Assembly (NCBI GenBank): GCA_977006965.1
Contig: OZ345362.1
Span: forward strand, 1,426,001 to 1,490,000
Direction of reading: 5' to 3'
DNA from: Phymatolithon calcareum
Taxonomy: Eukaryota; Rhodophyta; Florideophyceae; Hapalidiales
Length of the DNA stretch: 64,000 bases
Positions within the stretch are counted from its first letter, which is position 1; each line of letters starts with the position of its first letter. Positions 53,645 through 64,000 of this stretch are shown piece by piece. The notes beneath the pieces are model-generated. The model made no database searches. It had not been told where the DNA came from and saw only the letters and a list, made by a program, of their open reading frames with translations. The translations under genes were made by a program, and so were the position numbers.

Positions 53645-55756
53645 AGCTGTTATACCATTGCTCAAGCGAATTTGAAAGAAGTGCTGCAGTATTCTCGGTT
53701 GATACATTTGACCAACTAAGAGTGTGCGCGATTTGCACCGGTGTTCGGCGGCTTCTGCTGTCGACAGAGTTTTGTAAGGGACGAGTGAAACTACGGGAGA
53801 GAGCAGAAAGGTGAAGTGGAAGGAAGGGTAATCATATGAACAAAAAGAACCACGCATCGAACTACACGAAAACACAGTGCCAGTGTCAAAAGTAAACATT
53901 GTACAGGACCGCCACAGTGCCAAGAACGGCTTTTAGTCTAGCTCAACAAAATGCGCGCAGTGTCACCATGAGTGATGTCAGGCGTGCAGTGGGAGCACCG
54001 CAATCGCCCATGACAACATGGGCGCTCCAGGAGCGCTGCGAAATCGGAGAATGATTCGGGTATCAGCGGTGCATCGGCGGTTGGGTGGGGCAATTTCTTC
54101 AGGGCCGATGAATGAAATAGGAATGAGCATCAATGAAATTCTGAAGTGTCATACAACTGTTGATATATTCACTCAAACATTGATATTATATCAATGGTAC
54201 GGTAGAATATCAACCGAAAACACTGACAGACTGATATTCTATTTTTTGCTGATATATCACTGAATATCAGATACACGTGGCACATGACGTATGTCATTGA
54301 CTTAGCTAGGGTCTTCCCCCTGAGTGTAATTTGTGCTTCTTCTACGGCTGATGATTTGGCTCAGGAAAACTGCTGTTTCAAAATAATTTAAAATATCATG
54401 ATATTTTAAATTATTTTGAAACAGACTTTTGACTTTTCCTTCTCAAGTGACTTGAGTCAATGCAAACACACATATGATATGGACTCCAACGGACAGCAAC
54501 CATTGAAAAATTCAAACCCCTCATAGATATATGAAAACAACAAATGCATTTAGCGGAAACCGACCTATCTCTCTTGGACTTATCGCGGACGCATAACGAA
54601 TTTCTGAGATGGCTCAATGTTGCGCTTATACAACTCGAAACTTTGTTTCTGTCAGTGATATCCATTGATAGCAGACGTATGTCCGTCTATTTGTTCTGTC
54701 ACTGATTAAAAACCCGTTTTGCTTTCTTCCTTATCTGGAAACTTGTGCCTCATGCTATCTAAGAATTAATGCTTTTGCTGTTGGATTTATTTTCTAGTCT
54801 TACTTGAAGGTCCTAAAATCAGACAAGTCAAAAACACGAACGCTTTAGTATGCACTATTAGACAAACGAACAGTTCCTGGTTTTCCAATTTAGAGAGTTT
54901 GTTTCTGCTAGAAACACAGCTCCCCTAGCCAACCTAATGTTCTACCGCGAAGCTGTAGGGAGCTGTGTCTCTGGAAGAGGAGCCTCTGTCCGGTGAAATC
55001 CAACAAAGTCCACGCCATAAACGTTGTCTACCGAGGCGCGACTACTTTTCAAAACGATCACCAGTTTTATTCAGAATTCTTGAACAGAGCCTAAGATTCT
55101 TGGACTCTGTTCAAGAGATGTATATGCCTTGCAGCTAACATAGCGCTAGTGCTTTAATTATTCTAAAGAGAACAAAATATGCTCTCTTCTCGCTACAATC
55201 CTCATTGGGCCAGTTTTTACATGAACCAAATAGCTCTGTAGTCAAGTAGGAGGACAATATTTTGGGCATGTGATTAAGAATTGCGAGGTTAACTGTCTAG
55301 CTGTCAAATGGCTAACATCCTCGCTCGTATGCACTTTATGGATTATCAGGTCATAGTAACGAACAATATACACCCCACATGCGACAATTCTACAAAAGTC
55401 CGTCTAATTGATTACGCACTACGTCAACCAATAGTACAAGCAATACAATTGCCTGCTCCTCCCTTCTTTCCCGTACTATCTCTGCTGATCATTAGCCCAG
55501 CGAATCTTGATGCAAATTCCGGCGTATTATTCTTTCCAACTAAAGAGATACTTAAAAACAACGCAGACCAGATATACTAAAGTCTTGTTGGGAAAGTCCC
55601 CTTTTCTTCTCTACTACATGAAATTTCTTTCACAGCCATATCATTTCTGAACTGTCTTCTTCCGCAAATCAAAACATCCTTTATTTACTTTCACCATGAG
55701 TTAAACAATGACGCACACTAACCAACAACTCGGCAGAAATGTTTTTCAATCGTGGG
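53645..55756. other. Gene-poor AT-rich stretch
   Basis: The first 300 bp are the 3' flank shared with NLR-like copy 1. The rest has no recognised gene. It contains GGGCCGATGAATG near 54101 (one end of the Harbinger-like MITE), a 52-bp palindrome at 54373, and a hairpin at about 54909-54976 (ACACAGCTCCC pairing with GGGAGCTGTGT). A 90-codon plus frame at 55308 has no recognisable domain. Confidence 0.4.
54373..54424. repeat. Perfect 52-bp palindrome
   Basis: CTGTTTCAAAATAATTTAAA runs to a centre at ATCATGAT and back exactly. AT-rich. No gene context. Confidence 0.95.
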
Positions 55757-56560
55757 TTATTTCCGCACAGAGTCATCACATAGCACAACATACTTTTCTA
55801 CATTATCTCCAGTCAGTATTGCACGACCCTTTGACGCTCCACAACCCGCTTTCGAAAAAAGCCTCTCAGAAGAAACGCTCGCCGGAATCGCTAATGCACA
55901 CTGGTCACACGATGCCACTCGTGGAAATAAATGGTTATTGGCACCCCACCACTGCAGACACATATCACGAGCGCCAACTTCATGGATGTAAGAGTGACGA
56001 AGATACCGCTCCCACTCGGAGTCAATCGACTCGGCGTATGCTTCATGGTCTGGAAGCTACCGAATGGTTCACCACTTGTAGATATCCACATGTCTCTATT
56101 TGCATGCACAAACGGCATGATTGCCAAATCACTTATGACGAACCGCACACGCTGAGCATACATCTCGTCAATTCTTCGCGAAAGAGTAAAAGGCGACTGA
56201 ACGTTGATACGCTCGTTCAGGTTATTAACAACTTTCAAATATCCAGGGTTCTCGACAATTCTCTCTGGTAGTAATGCATGCAAAACCATTTCTGCCTCTG
56301 CGTTATTGTGCGCAATTTGCACAGGGTGACTGTTGCTGTACCGCTGAGGTGGCCTTGTTTCAAAATAATTTTCAAGCACAACTTGTTGACTCTTCTTGTC
56401 CTTAGTGTCGTCGGGCATATCAGGAACTAGTCAAATACGATGTGCAGTTCGCAAATGAGAGCGCAAGTTGCTTGTATTACCAGTCCTGATTGCCGCGCGC
56501 TTTCCCTTGTGATCTTGATGAACGCATATAGCGAAGTTGCTTGTCCCCTGCTTCTCTCCC
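55757..56560 (-). pseudogene. hAT transposase relic with BED finger and dimerisation end
   Basis: Read on the minus strand. A BED-type finger (GNTSNLRSHLRTAH at about 56485-56440) is followed by an in-frame TGA, then PDMPDDTKDKKSQQ and YFETRPPQ. ENPGYLKVVNNLNERINV and SRRIDEMY lie where hAT enzymes have their N-terminal helical region. The catalytic core is deleted, and 55963-55757 resumes with WWGANNHLFPR, LAIPASVSSERLFSKAG and NVEKYVVL, the hAT C-terminal dimerisation domain. Frames of the two parts differ. Terminal inverted repeats not identified. Confidence 0.8.
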
Positions 56561-57181
56561 TCGGCGATTTCGAGGCAAAAGAAGGCCTAAAGGAAGGATC
56601 GTTTCTTCCCGGAAGCAGTGCTCTTTTCAAACTATACTTTTCCCTTCAATCAGAACGATCGCTGACAAATAATCTTGCATGATTGCTCGGTGACAAGAGG
56701 GGACTTGTAACCCCTCCCGGAGGCGTTGTCGTTGTAGCGCCTTCTGGTCTGTTCAAGCCCAGAGCGCTATCCACTTCGGTCGTAAGCCTGTTCATTTGGG
56801 GATAAACGATGAAGACGAGGACGAAATTCTCATTTGCGGTGCTTCACGCTTCACTGATGGCTCACTCGGATGTTAAGTCAGAAAGGTTTAAATTTCTATT
56901 ATATTAGGAATTTAAATGGATACATCTATTTTCAGCTGAATCTAACCTACATTACAGCACGTATCTGACAGTACACATGGCAGTAGATGTTTGAAGCTAA
57001 TTTCTGATACTTGTTGAAATTTCAAAAATTGGGTGCATAATCAATTATTCACTTGATACTAAAATAATGATGCTCATTCCTAGAATGAAAGTTTCGCAAA
57101 AGGGAAAAATTTAATTTAATTACAAATGGAGAAAATGGGAACACGTGTCCAATAGAATGTCTGCTCTTGGTATGCTTTTTC
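56561..57181. other. Gap with a MITE fragment
   Basis: 57127-57172 matches one subterminal part of the Harbinger-like MITE (GAGAAAATGGGAAC, GTCCAATAGAAT). The remainder shows nothing. Confidence 0.45.
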
Positions 57182-58370
57182 CAGGCCCAGAACGAATTAA
57201 ATTGTAATTCCAATCAATTTCAATTCGAAAATAGTATTGGAGACTATGCACCAATTGCCATTTTAATTGCAGAAATTGAAGATATTGCTAGTTAGAAATC
57301 AGTTTGCCTTATAAAGTAAACTCTATGCTGAATCGAAAGCACTTTCAAGTAATCAGAGTTTCTATCTTTGCAGCATTTTGCGGTGCCCTTTCACAGTATC
57401 TGAGTTGCTTATCAATTGTAGATGAGTCTCGCAACTTGATATGGACTTGACCAAACGATAGCCACCTTGATAGCCCAGAAGCTATTGCTGCTTCTGGGCC
57501 ATCCTAGCGAAATTGCTAATATGATTGATCTGGCTCTGGTTTCTCTTGCTCTCCCTCAGATTGTGAGGCTGCAACCACGTTTTATACAGTTTCTAAACAC
57601 TATCCTTGGTGGACATGTATCTACCAGCAATGCTTGGAACATACCAAGAAATTGTGGTAATCAAAGTGTGGGTGGTAAATGTTGTACGCAACGCAATATC
57701 TTATAAGGAGGACAGCAAGCCAATGCGCTCGTGTTTAACGTAGACGCATAATTGTCTACACAATATAGAAATTTGCGTCGCCAGTTCACGGTCCTCCAAT
57801 TTCGATACATATAAGTAAGGCACTAAGCGTCTTCTGCCCCTTCTTCAGAGACCCGGGAAAGAACATTCTACTCCACACCCCACACAGCGATAGTCACTGG
57901 GCGCCGCGCTATCGCCAAATGTTATAGTGCGCGCGAGCATCGCGCACACTTAACGAGCTCCTCAGAACTGTGGCAGCACCCACATTGTTTCCAACACCAT
58001 TCTATGAAGTCTGTGGTCGATTTCAAAGCGAATCTTGCCTGAAAATCACAAGTCTATGGCACCAATGCTGTTTGAGGCTCTGCTCTATCTCAAAGTTTGT
58101 AAAAATAATTGGAATCAGTCGTCGAGTTGATCTCCGCATGCAGCAGGGATCTGAGCAGGAAGAAATGATTCCTGATGTTGCTTCTGTATACTTGTGGGAT
58201 GTCACTTGCGGCAATGAGAGAAATTGGAACCCAAATTGCATAACTGGAGGTAATTGCAGTCATAATTGGGTATGCTGTTGTAATTGCAATTGGAATTGCC
58301 TCTATGGGTCCAAAAATAATTAAAATTGGAAAGTTGTATTTTCTTCGCAATTATTAACTTGGTTCTCGTG
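57182..58370. mobile_element. Possible hAT-like element related to the one at 21959
   Basis: Starts CAGGCCCAGAACGAATT and continues with AATTCCAATCAATT, the same start and subterminal words as the 21959 element (CAGGCTTGGAACC then AATTCCAATTAATT). The right end is not certain: AACTTGGTTCTCG near 58355 is a candidate, without a target duplication. Frames inside (57970-58323) are unrecognised. Confidence 0.35.
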
Positions 58371-58433
58371 TCTATGTGACGAACACCCTCAACTGAGGGT
58401 AAATTTAAAAGCTCAAAAAAGTTTTTAAAAAGA

Positions 58434-59700
58434 ATGCGGAACAGTTTTAAAGCGCCAGACTCGGAAAGGCGACCTTTTGTTCTTGGTGAGGAGTACCCCT
58501 TTTACTACCTTAAAGCGCGCCGTTCGGCGGTAGGAAAGAAAATATGCTCGTCACCAAGGAAAAACGCATCTGCCATCCGCGAGAAAAAGACCCGCGCCGA
58601 GTGGTCAGTGCAGCCGTACACACCAAAGCAACATCAGTTCCCAGTCTTGCAGAGTGCTGCCGACTATAGGGAGCGTTTTCCAAGTCAAAAAAGGTGAACG
58701 ACACTGTTCAAGAGTAATTTGTCGATGAAATCAAGGGTTGCACAAGCACGAAACTTCACGTGAAATGGGTCCCTGTTCAGAAAACGATCGAGAAGAGTAA
58801 GATTATGACTGTCAAGATTGTTAACATCAAGGCAGGAAAGGCTGACAAAGGTGCTTCTTCCTCTCGAATGCTTGTATTGAGTCCCAACCGCCAAAAATCT
58901 GTACCACGAAAGCCGGCTTATAGTATTCGCGGTCGCCAATTTTCTTCACCAAACGCCGAGTTCTCTGTTCAGTATCAACCACAATCTCGACAGAAGGCAA
59001 CACATAGCTCCACACAATCAACAGAAACTCTGAAATCCCTCTTCTGGGCTCTCTCGCCTACGTCTTCCAGGGCCCTTGGAATAAACCAGCGGACTGGGAA
59101 CTTCATATCATCACCCTCGACTACGAGCCGACAACGGGCGCTCATTGTGTGCCATGATACGAGCGAAAACCTCAATGTCCGCTTGATGGGCCAGTTTCCT
59201 CTGTGTTCTGGATACTTTGCGCTCTGAAAGAGACTTCTAATCCGAGAACAGTGGTATTGGACTTCGACGAAGTGCGATTGCGTCATGACAACGTTTCCTC
59301 AAGTTCACCTGCGAAAAATTGCTTCCTGAACATTTGCTAAGCTGAGGAGAAATTTCGAGAAGATATTACAGTGAAAGAGCTGATTAAGTTTTTCGAAATA
59401 CTCGTCCTCATGACAAGGGTCGAGTTCGGCGCTGAGAGCCCTTTCTGAACGTCTACAAGGCCGAAGAAGTATCTCCCCGGCCCTTCTTCTTGAAAAAATG
59501 CGACGCCGTTCGACGAATACCTCAGGTAGATTTCATTCAGCGTGCAACCAAGTGAAAAAGGTGACATGTAGTCTTCGCAGTACCGCTGATCGCTCGGTCA
59601 AGATTCTGCCGATGTCAGGAAATTAATGACCGCGCAAGCGCACTGTGTCAAAGAGATTTCGAAAGCGAGATTGTCCATGGTATAGCACTTCTGTGTTGTC
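58434..59700 (+). pseudogene. piggyBac-like transposase relic, N-terminal part
   Basis: Several plus frames broken by stops. At 59340-59430 the frame reads FREDITVKELIKFFEILVLM, close to the piggyBac (DDE_Tnp_1_7) pattern of a helix starting the transposase domain, followed at about 59500 by TPFDEYLR then ISFSVQP, where the family has an RF..I.R.L.FS block. Upstream segments (TKLHVKWVPVQKT; VFQGPWNKPADWELHII) are unrecognised but may be the N-terminal region. No catalytic Asp blocks are present, so at best it is a 5' fragment. Confidence 0.45.
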
Positions 59701-59727
59701 TTGTGACTACATAATCCGGCATAAGGT

Positions 59728-59971
59728 CAGGAGTCGGTTATAATGGATTGACATTGCAATGAATTGCAATCCTCAATAGAAATCGAGGACTGGGTCATTC
59801 TGCAGCATTTCAAGTTGCATTGCGCCATCTTTGATGATTTCAATACCGATTGATGAAGTGGCTGCACTAATTTAGGTACCCTAACTTCGTACCAGTCGTG
59901 CGCCAGCTGACCACGAATCGTCGAAATCCCGGAAACAGTACATGTAAAGCATACTTTCATTGATTATACCG
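59728..59971. repeat. MITE-like dispersed repeat, copy 2
   Basis: Partner of 36124-36367; begins CAGGAGTCGGTTATAATGG and ends TGATTATACCG. Differences are mostly single bases. Confidence 0.7.
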
Positions 59972-60090
59972 GGGGTTGCGGGAATTGGCCAACTCTCGAC
60001 TTTCCAGATGATATACGGTTGAGAAATATAGAGAGAGGACTGATTTTTAGTTTGAACGACACCTACTGATGTCAACTATTTCGAAGTCGT

Positions 60091-60996
60091 TCATATAGTT
60101 ACAGCCGCCTTCATGTCCACAAGGACAACACGGCACGTGTTGTCCACAAACGCGAAGTTTGAAGTTCTGTTGATATGGGTTTCCACAGTAAAGGGAAGAG
60201 GGATTCTAGCCAAAGATTCAATTAGCTCGTCAATGCGGTCGCGGTGGCGCGAAAGAAATTTGTAGAAGCCCATGTACTGTGGATGCATCCGACTGTACGG
60301 TCCGTATCCCATATTACCGCAGCCTAGGGGATCTGGGAGCCATTTTACGAGTAGAACATCGAGGTCGAATAGAGCAACGGGCCAGGAAACAAGAACTTCG
60401 AGATGGTTTCCTCCTTCCGCCACTTGCAGTCGGAAGCCTCCCTTGCGTACCCCTGACGGAAGAAGGATGGCAACGGGTACAATTTTCGTGTTTTTTCATT
60501 CTGCCACTCCGGTCACAGGTAAAGCGGTCTGAACGAAAGATCATCCATAACATATTCCGAGCCTAACCCGGTTGGTTCATCGTTTTCCTCTTCATGAACA
60601 GTTTCCAGAACTTTGCGTTTTTTCCGACGCCGGACGAGACGAAAGGGTCGTTTTCGCATTAAAGGCGTCTCTATCTGCTTCAGGATCTGTTAAAAATAGT
60701 GTTAGAAACAAAAATCGAAAATTGTCGCGAAAAACGGTTGTCTAAATACATTTCCTGTAGGGTAAAACTCTTTCTTCAACTCACGAAGACGCGTACTGAA
60801 TGGGTTAAGATCATGGTCTTTGAAGAAGATTTCATCAGACTTGTAAACTTCCTCAGGGCGCATGTCTTCTGTGCTATCGCCGCTTTAGAACTTTGCCCGG
60901 AGCAGGACCATTGCTGGACAGTTTTTGGTAAGCTTTACGTGTTTTTTCCTGCCGATTGCTCGAGATTTTAGAGGCATTGCGCCGCGGTGAAGGCAT
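60091..60996 (-). pseudogene. Three-copy unknown family, copy B (two exons)
   Basis: Minus strand, start near the ATG at 60996. After a frame change near 60875, exon 1 reads DMRPEEVYKSDEIFFKDHDL then FSTRLRELKKEF, aligning with copy A. The intron at 60749-60687 (63 nt) starts GTATTTAGAC and ends TTTTTAACAG, at nearly the same position as in copy A. Exon 2 has a basic stretch (RLVRRRKKRKVLE), an acidic EEENDEP, MDDLSFRPLYL, then a TGA and frame changes. It resumes as LEVLVSWPVALFDLDVLLVK, HPQYMGFYKFLSRH, SLARIPLPFTVETH. It lies about 800 bp from copy C in the same orientation. Inactive. Confidence 0.6.
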
Positions 60997-61054
60997 CCTT
61001 GCGCTCTCGAATATGGTCCGGTGTCGCGGACTGATCTTTGCTGTATACGACGAG

Positions 61055-61101
61055 TCTGCGAGTAGTAGTACTACTATTATAGTAGTACTACTACTCGCAG
61101 A
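61055..61101. repeat. Perfect 47-bp palindrome
   Basis: TCTGCGAGTAGTAGTACTAC reaches a centre at ATTAT and returns exactly. It is built of AGT/ACT triplets and lies just upstream of the copy B start codon. Confidence 0.95.
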
Positions 61102-61790
61102 TACCGGCGAAGCAGTTACGATACAATTAGTTTTCATCCAACATTACCAATTGTTTATATTTCTTGTGACACAGATGTTGTTAAAAAGGAGTATTAGTTG
61201 CACAATACTATGCGAGATCGACTCATCTTGCGCGTTCAATCGCCCGTGAGGCTTACGTAGATGCACCTTCACTCACTTTTACAAAATAGCACTGTGTCGA
61301 GTCTGAAAAGCCACCATCTGTCCCCCCATGTATTCAAGATGTTAGGGAAAGTATGATCAGTCTCAATTAAACAGGCAGTATTTTCCTTGAATATATGACA
61401 AGTTGCTATCCTACTTTATCAGCAAGCATAATTGCGCCATTTACGTACCCGAACCGGAGAATTACCAGTACCTAAACCAAGCTATTGGAAGAATATTTAT
61501 GATACAACTGGCTCTCAGACAAAATTGAAGTCCATGGAATAGGCGGTCTGTATATACTGTAAACCACGGTGCTCCGCGTTTTGATAAAAATTAAAACAGC
61601 ACTGCTTTATGTGTGCTGTACGTTTTGAATAGCGCGTACAGTACCGGGAGATGCGGGATATTGTAAAAATCAGCAATTTTGGATTTTTTGTCAAAAAGGA
61701 TCGAAATCTAAACGTTTATTGCGATACGCACTAGTCGAAGCAGTAGTTCCTTTTGAGGTACGTTTCACCTTCTTGACAACCAGTTTGTCA
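61102..61790. other. Gap between copies B and C
   Basis: AT-rich, no gene recognised. Presumably contains the copy B 5' region and the copy C 3' region. Confidence 0.35.
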
Positions 61791-62699
61791 TTATCTGGAT
61801 TGAAATTTTCGCTCCGGTGCTGACAACGTCAGAAACAGCACAATCTGTGCCGTATCTTCCCAGCCTAGAACGTGCCGCTCGAAGTCCGGCTTCACCTCAA
61901 ACGGGAGCGGAATGCGAGCAACAGACTCAATCTTATCGCTTTGGTGATCCTGAAATTGCTCCAAAAACTCATAAAATCCTTGGACCTGACGGTGGTACTC
62001 CTCAATCTTTGGGACGCCGTCTCCCTCGAGCCACATTTGCATCAGCATGGGCATGTTTGTCAGAGATGAGGGCCAGACGGCCACTCTTAGAATATGACCG
62101 CCTTCAACTTGCACTTTAACGTCTCCTGCTTGCTCTCCGGCTCCCGTCGGCAACTGCACCGCTACAGAGACACGGTTGTTTTTGGTTTTGGGGTCCTTCC
62201 ATTTAGAGAGCACATATAGCGGTTTAAACTCCAACGGACCCATGAGTAGCTCCGCCCCGTACACGCCGGCTTCAGAGCCAATATCATCACAATCATCGAT
62301 GAAACCACAATCCACTTCATCAGCCTCATTGTCTACGAGACCGGCGCCAGCAGCTGCGCTAGATTTCGGCCGAAGTTTTCCCGCTTTAGACATCGCAAAT
62401 TAACGATAGGGTTAGAATATCTTCGATGGGACATTCAAATCATAGTATCAAATTGAAACTTACCGTTAGTGGCCGCAGCTCCATACTTTTAATCAACGAG
62501 CTTTTTAAATCGTTTTCGAAATTTTTATAGATGCACGGGGGGCGAAAATCGTAGCATACTGCTTGTGTCGATACCAATTTGCGGCCTGGTCCGTAGGCTT
62601 CACGGCGCCCGTGGCCACGAGCTGTGCGAGCGTGCGCGCCGCGCGAGGGCTGGCGGCAACTGAGTCTGGCTGTGGGTTTTTGCGCTTCGGTGGCATAGT
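61791..62699 (-). pseudogene. Three-copy unknown family, copy C (exon 2 intact)
   Basis: Minus strand. The ATG at 62699 (MPPKRKNPQPDS) opens exon 1: ARTLAQLVATGAVKP, then after a one-base change at a C6 run, YKNFENDLKSSLIKSMEL. A clear donor GTAAGTTTC begins at 62463. Exon 2 is an uninterrupted 200-codon frame if started at the ATG at 62393: an acidic linker (DEVDCGFIDDCDD), ELLMGPLEFKPLYVLSKWKD, RVAVWPSSLTNMPMLMQMWL, VQGFYEFLEQF, SVARIPLPFEVKPDF. No acceptor joins the exons in frame, so either the splice site has changed or translation now starts at 62393. It is the best-preserved copy. Exon 2 encodes a globular-looking domain without signal peptide or membrane segment. Function unknown. Confidence 0.6.
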
Positions 62700-63668
62700 G
62701 GGATGCGTGGAAGTGATGAGAGGATGTGCACAGAAGGTAGAGAGCATACAGCGACAACAGATCTAATATACTATTATTTTAGTAGTGCTAACCAGTAGAG
62801 TATTGGGCGTTTTCGAGATTGTTCGCACTGAAACCACTTCCTCCAGTTTCATATGCAAAGCAGTTTCTCATAGCAATCCCAGAATAATCATCCAATGTAA
62901 AATGACTGAGATGTAGTGGCCAATCATAATAGATTAAATCCCCTTACGGAACTGTAGTAATTACGTGCCTTTTCAGATGGCCGTTTTCCTGAAACCAACG
63001 CTTGTACGAAGCCCAACGACTCGAACGTTATTAAAACAAGCATTGAAATAACTTCAAATCTAAAACTATCCACATGGTGGGACCATCAAATCTATATAGG
63101 GACTCTGTTCATCTAATAAACACGCGTCATTTGAACAGACAACTGTAAGTACTTTTTGTTATATCGTATCTCAAAGGTGCCTATAATGCCGTTTTTTGGG
63201 TATAATACCGTTTTTCAGATGGGAACTTATGCATACTAGGCTACGAACGCAGCAATTTTTGGCATAACGGAACATTTTAGATTGTTTGAATAAAACGTTG
63301 GCATTAATTTTAGAGTTACGGTTTCGAACGGCTCTATATCTGCTTTCTAGTTTTTAAAAACCGTGGACAGTGCCACTGTTTTCAGGAAAACGGCATTATA
63401 AACGGCCATGCCGAAAACCTTAATGCCGATTACGTAAATTCAAAAATTCAAAAATCGTTACATACAATTTGCCACTCTGAGAGATGAGAAAACTTAGTCA
63501 AACATACACACTAATACAATCACGGCCCATCGCTGAGATGTGCGTTACGTTTTAGGATGATTGACCAAGAGGTGGATGACACCGCAAAGTGTATTATGTC
63601 TACTGTCCATTCTCAGGTAAAGTTGAGGCTTTACGAGCCTCATCTACAACCGTAGCACTGGTTAAGAA
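62700..63668. other. Gap before the second Harbinger gene
   Basis: AT-rich, no gene recognised. CAGGAAAACGGCAT occurs near 63385 and, inverted and slightly changed, near 62980 (TGGCCGTTTTCCTGAAA), a short inverted pair that may belong to a MITE of about 430 bp. Confidence 0.35.
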
Positions 63669-64000
63669 ATGGAAGCGGAACTGTCGCCGTGCAAGCGGTT
63701 GTGCCCAGAGGAAGCCGATTATGTCTCCTCCGACGAATTCTCTGTGCTCGGTGCCGGTTTGCTGGGTAGAGCGCCCGGTCTCAGTATCGCTACTACTAGT
63801 CGCCGCTTTCGCGCAATGTTCGGCGCAAGTCCCAGTGTGTGCAGTTTGCTCTGGTCATTAGTAAGCAGTTTGCGACCGCCGAATAGCAAGCCCATACACA
63901 TGCTCTGGGCCCTTATGTTCCTAAAAATCTACGCTGCTGAGCATATCCACGCCACGATTGCCGGCGTGGACGAGAAAACGTACAGAAAGTGGCAATGGAC
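63669..64000 (+). CDS. PIF/Harbinger transposase N-terminal part, open at the window end
   Basis: Open frame from the ATG at 63669, preceded by an in-frame TAA and running off the window (110 codons). RAPGLSIATTSRRFRAMFG, SPSVCSLLWSLV, HMLWALMFLKIYAAEH and DEKTYRKWQW match exon 1 of the Harbinger relic at 47652 but without frameshift. The DDE domain, if present, lies beyond the window, probably after a short intron as in the other copy. It could be an autonomous source for the related elements here. Confidence 0.8.
   Translation, partial: MEAELSPCKRLCPEEADYVSSDEFSVLGAGLLGRAPGLSIATTSRRFRAMFGASPSVCSLLWSLVSSLRPPNSKPIHMLWALMFLKIYAAEHIHATIAGVDEKTYRKWQW

Noticed and set aside
55708-56271. 187-codon plus frame
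   Set aside because: Overlaps the hAT relic, whose BED and dimerisation motifs are on the minus strand.

Overview
The window looks like nuclear DNA of a compact-genome eukaryote. A red alga of the Chondrus type is my best guess, an inference from style rather than a marker gene. Host genes are intronless and fairly GC-rich (two trypsin-like proteases, a Hint-domain protein, a PPPDE protein). They sit at the left end and are followed by more than 50 kb of nested transposable elements and gene relics. The few introns seen are about 60-70 nt GT-AG introns with pyrimidine-rich 3' ends.

Layout. 0.6-5.0 kb: two tandem, same-strand, membrane-anchored trypsin-like proteases sharing an unrecognised Cys-rich N-terminal domain; the second has a cytoplasmic tail of 41-residue repeats. 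4.8-5.7 kb: an inverted duplication of the end of the second gene. 7.0-8.3 kb: secreted protein with a C-terminal Hedgehog/intein-type Hint module. 9.5-10.0 kb: PPPDE (DeSI-like) thiol peptidase. 10.7-13.0 kb: complete pogo-like DNA transposon with intact transposase ORF. 13.6-14.6 kb: dead Copia pol. 15.5-16.3 kb: short pogo/Tigger-type element with a transposase remnant.

19.6-35.5 kb: an NLR-like gene (PH-like piece, membrane plus coiled-coil ORF, NB-ARC, WD40-type C-terminus) broken by two hAT elements, a PIF/Harbinger-like MITE and a 10.2 kb Gypsy chromovirus, the last containing a Copia element. Target-site duplications can be read for the first four. A second copy at 50.0-53.6 kb keeps the uninterrupted sequence, so each insertion has a paralogous empty site.

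36-49 kb and 54-64 kb: MITE-like repeats, long palindromes, relics of hAT, piggyBac-like and PIF/Harbinger transposases, and three diverged copies of an unrecognised protein family (46 kb, 60.5 kb, 62 kb, all minus strand). The window ends inside an intact Harbinger-type ORF.

The strongest candidates for something undescribed are the new domain in the tandem proteases, the three-copy minus-strand family, and the NB-ARC/WD40 pair with its datable insertions. Homology calls are from motif recognition only; no search was run.
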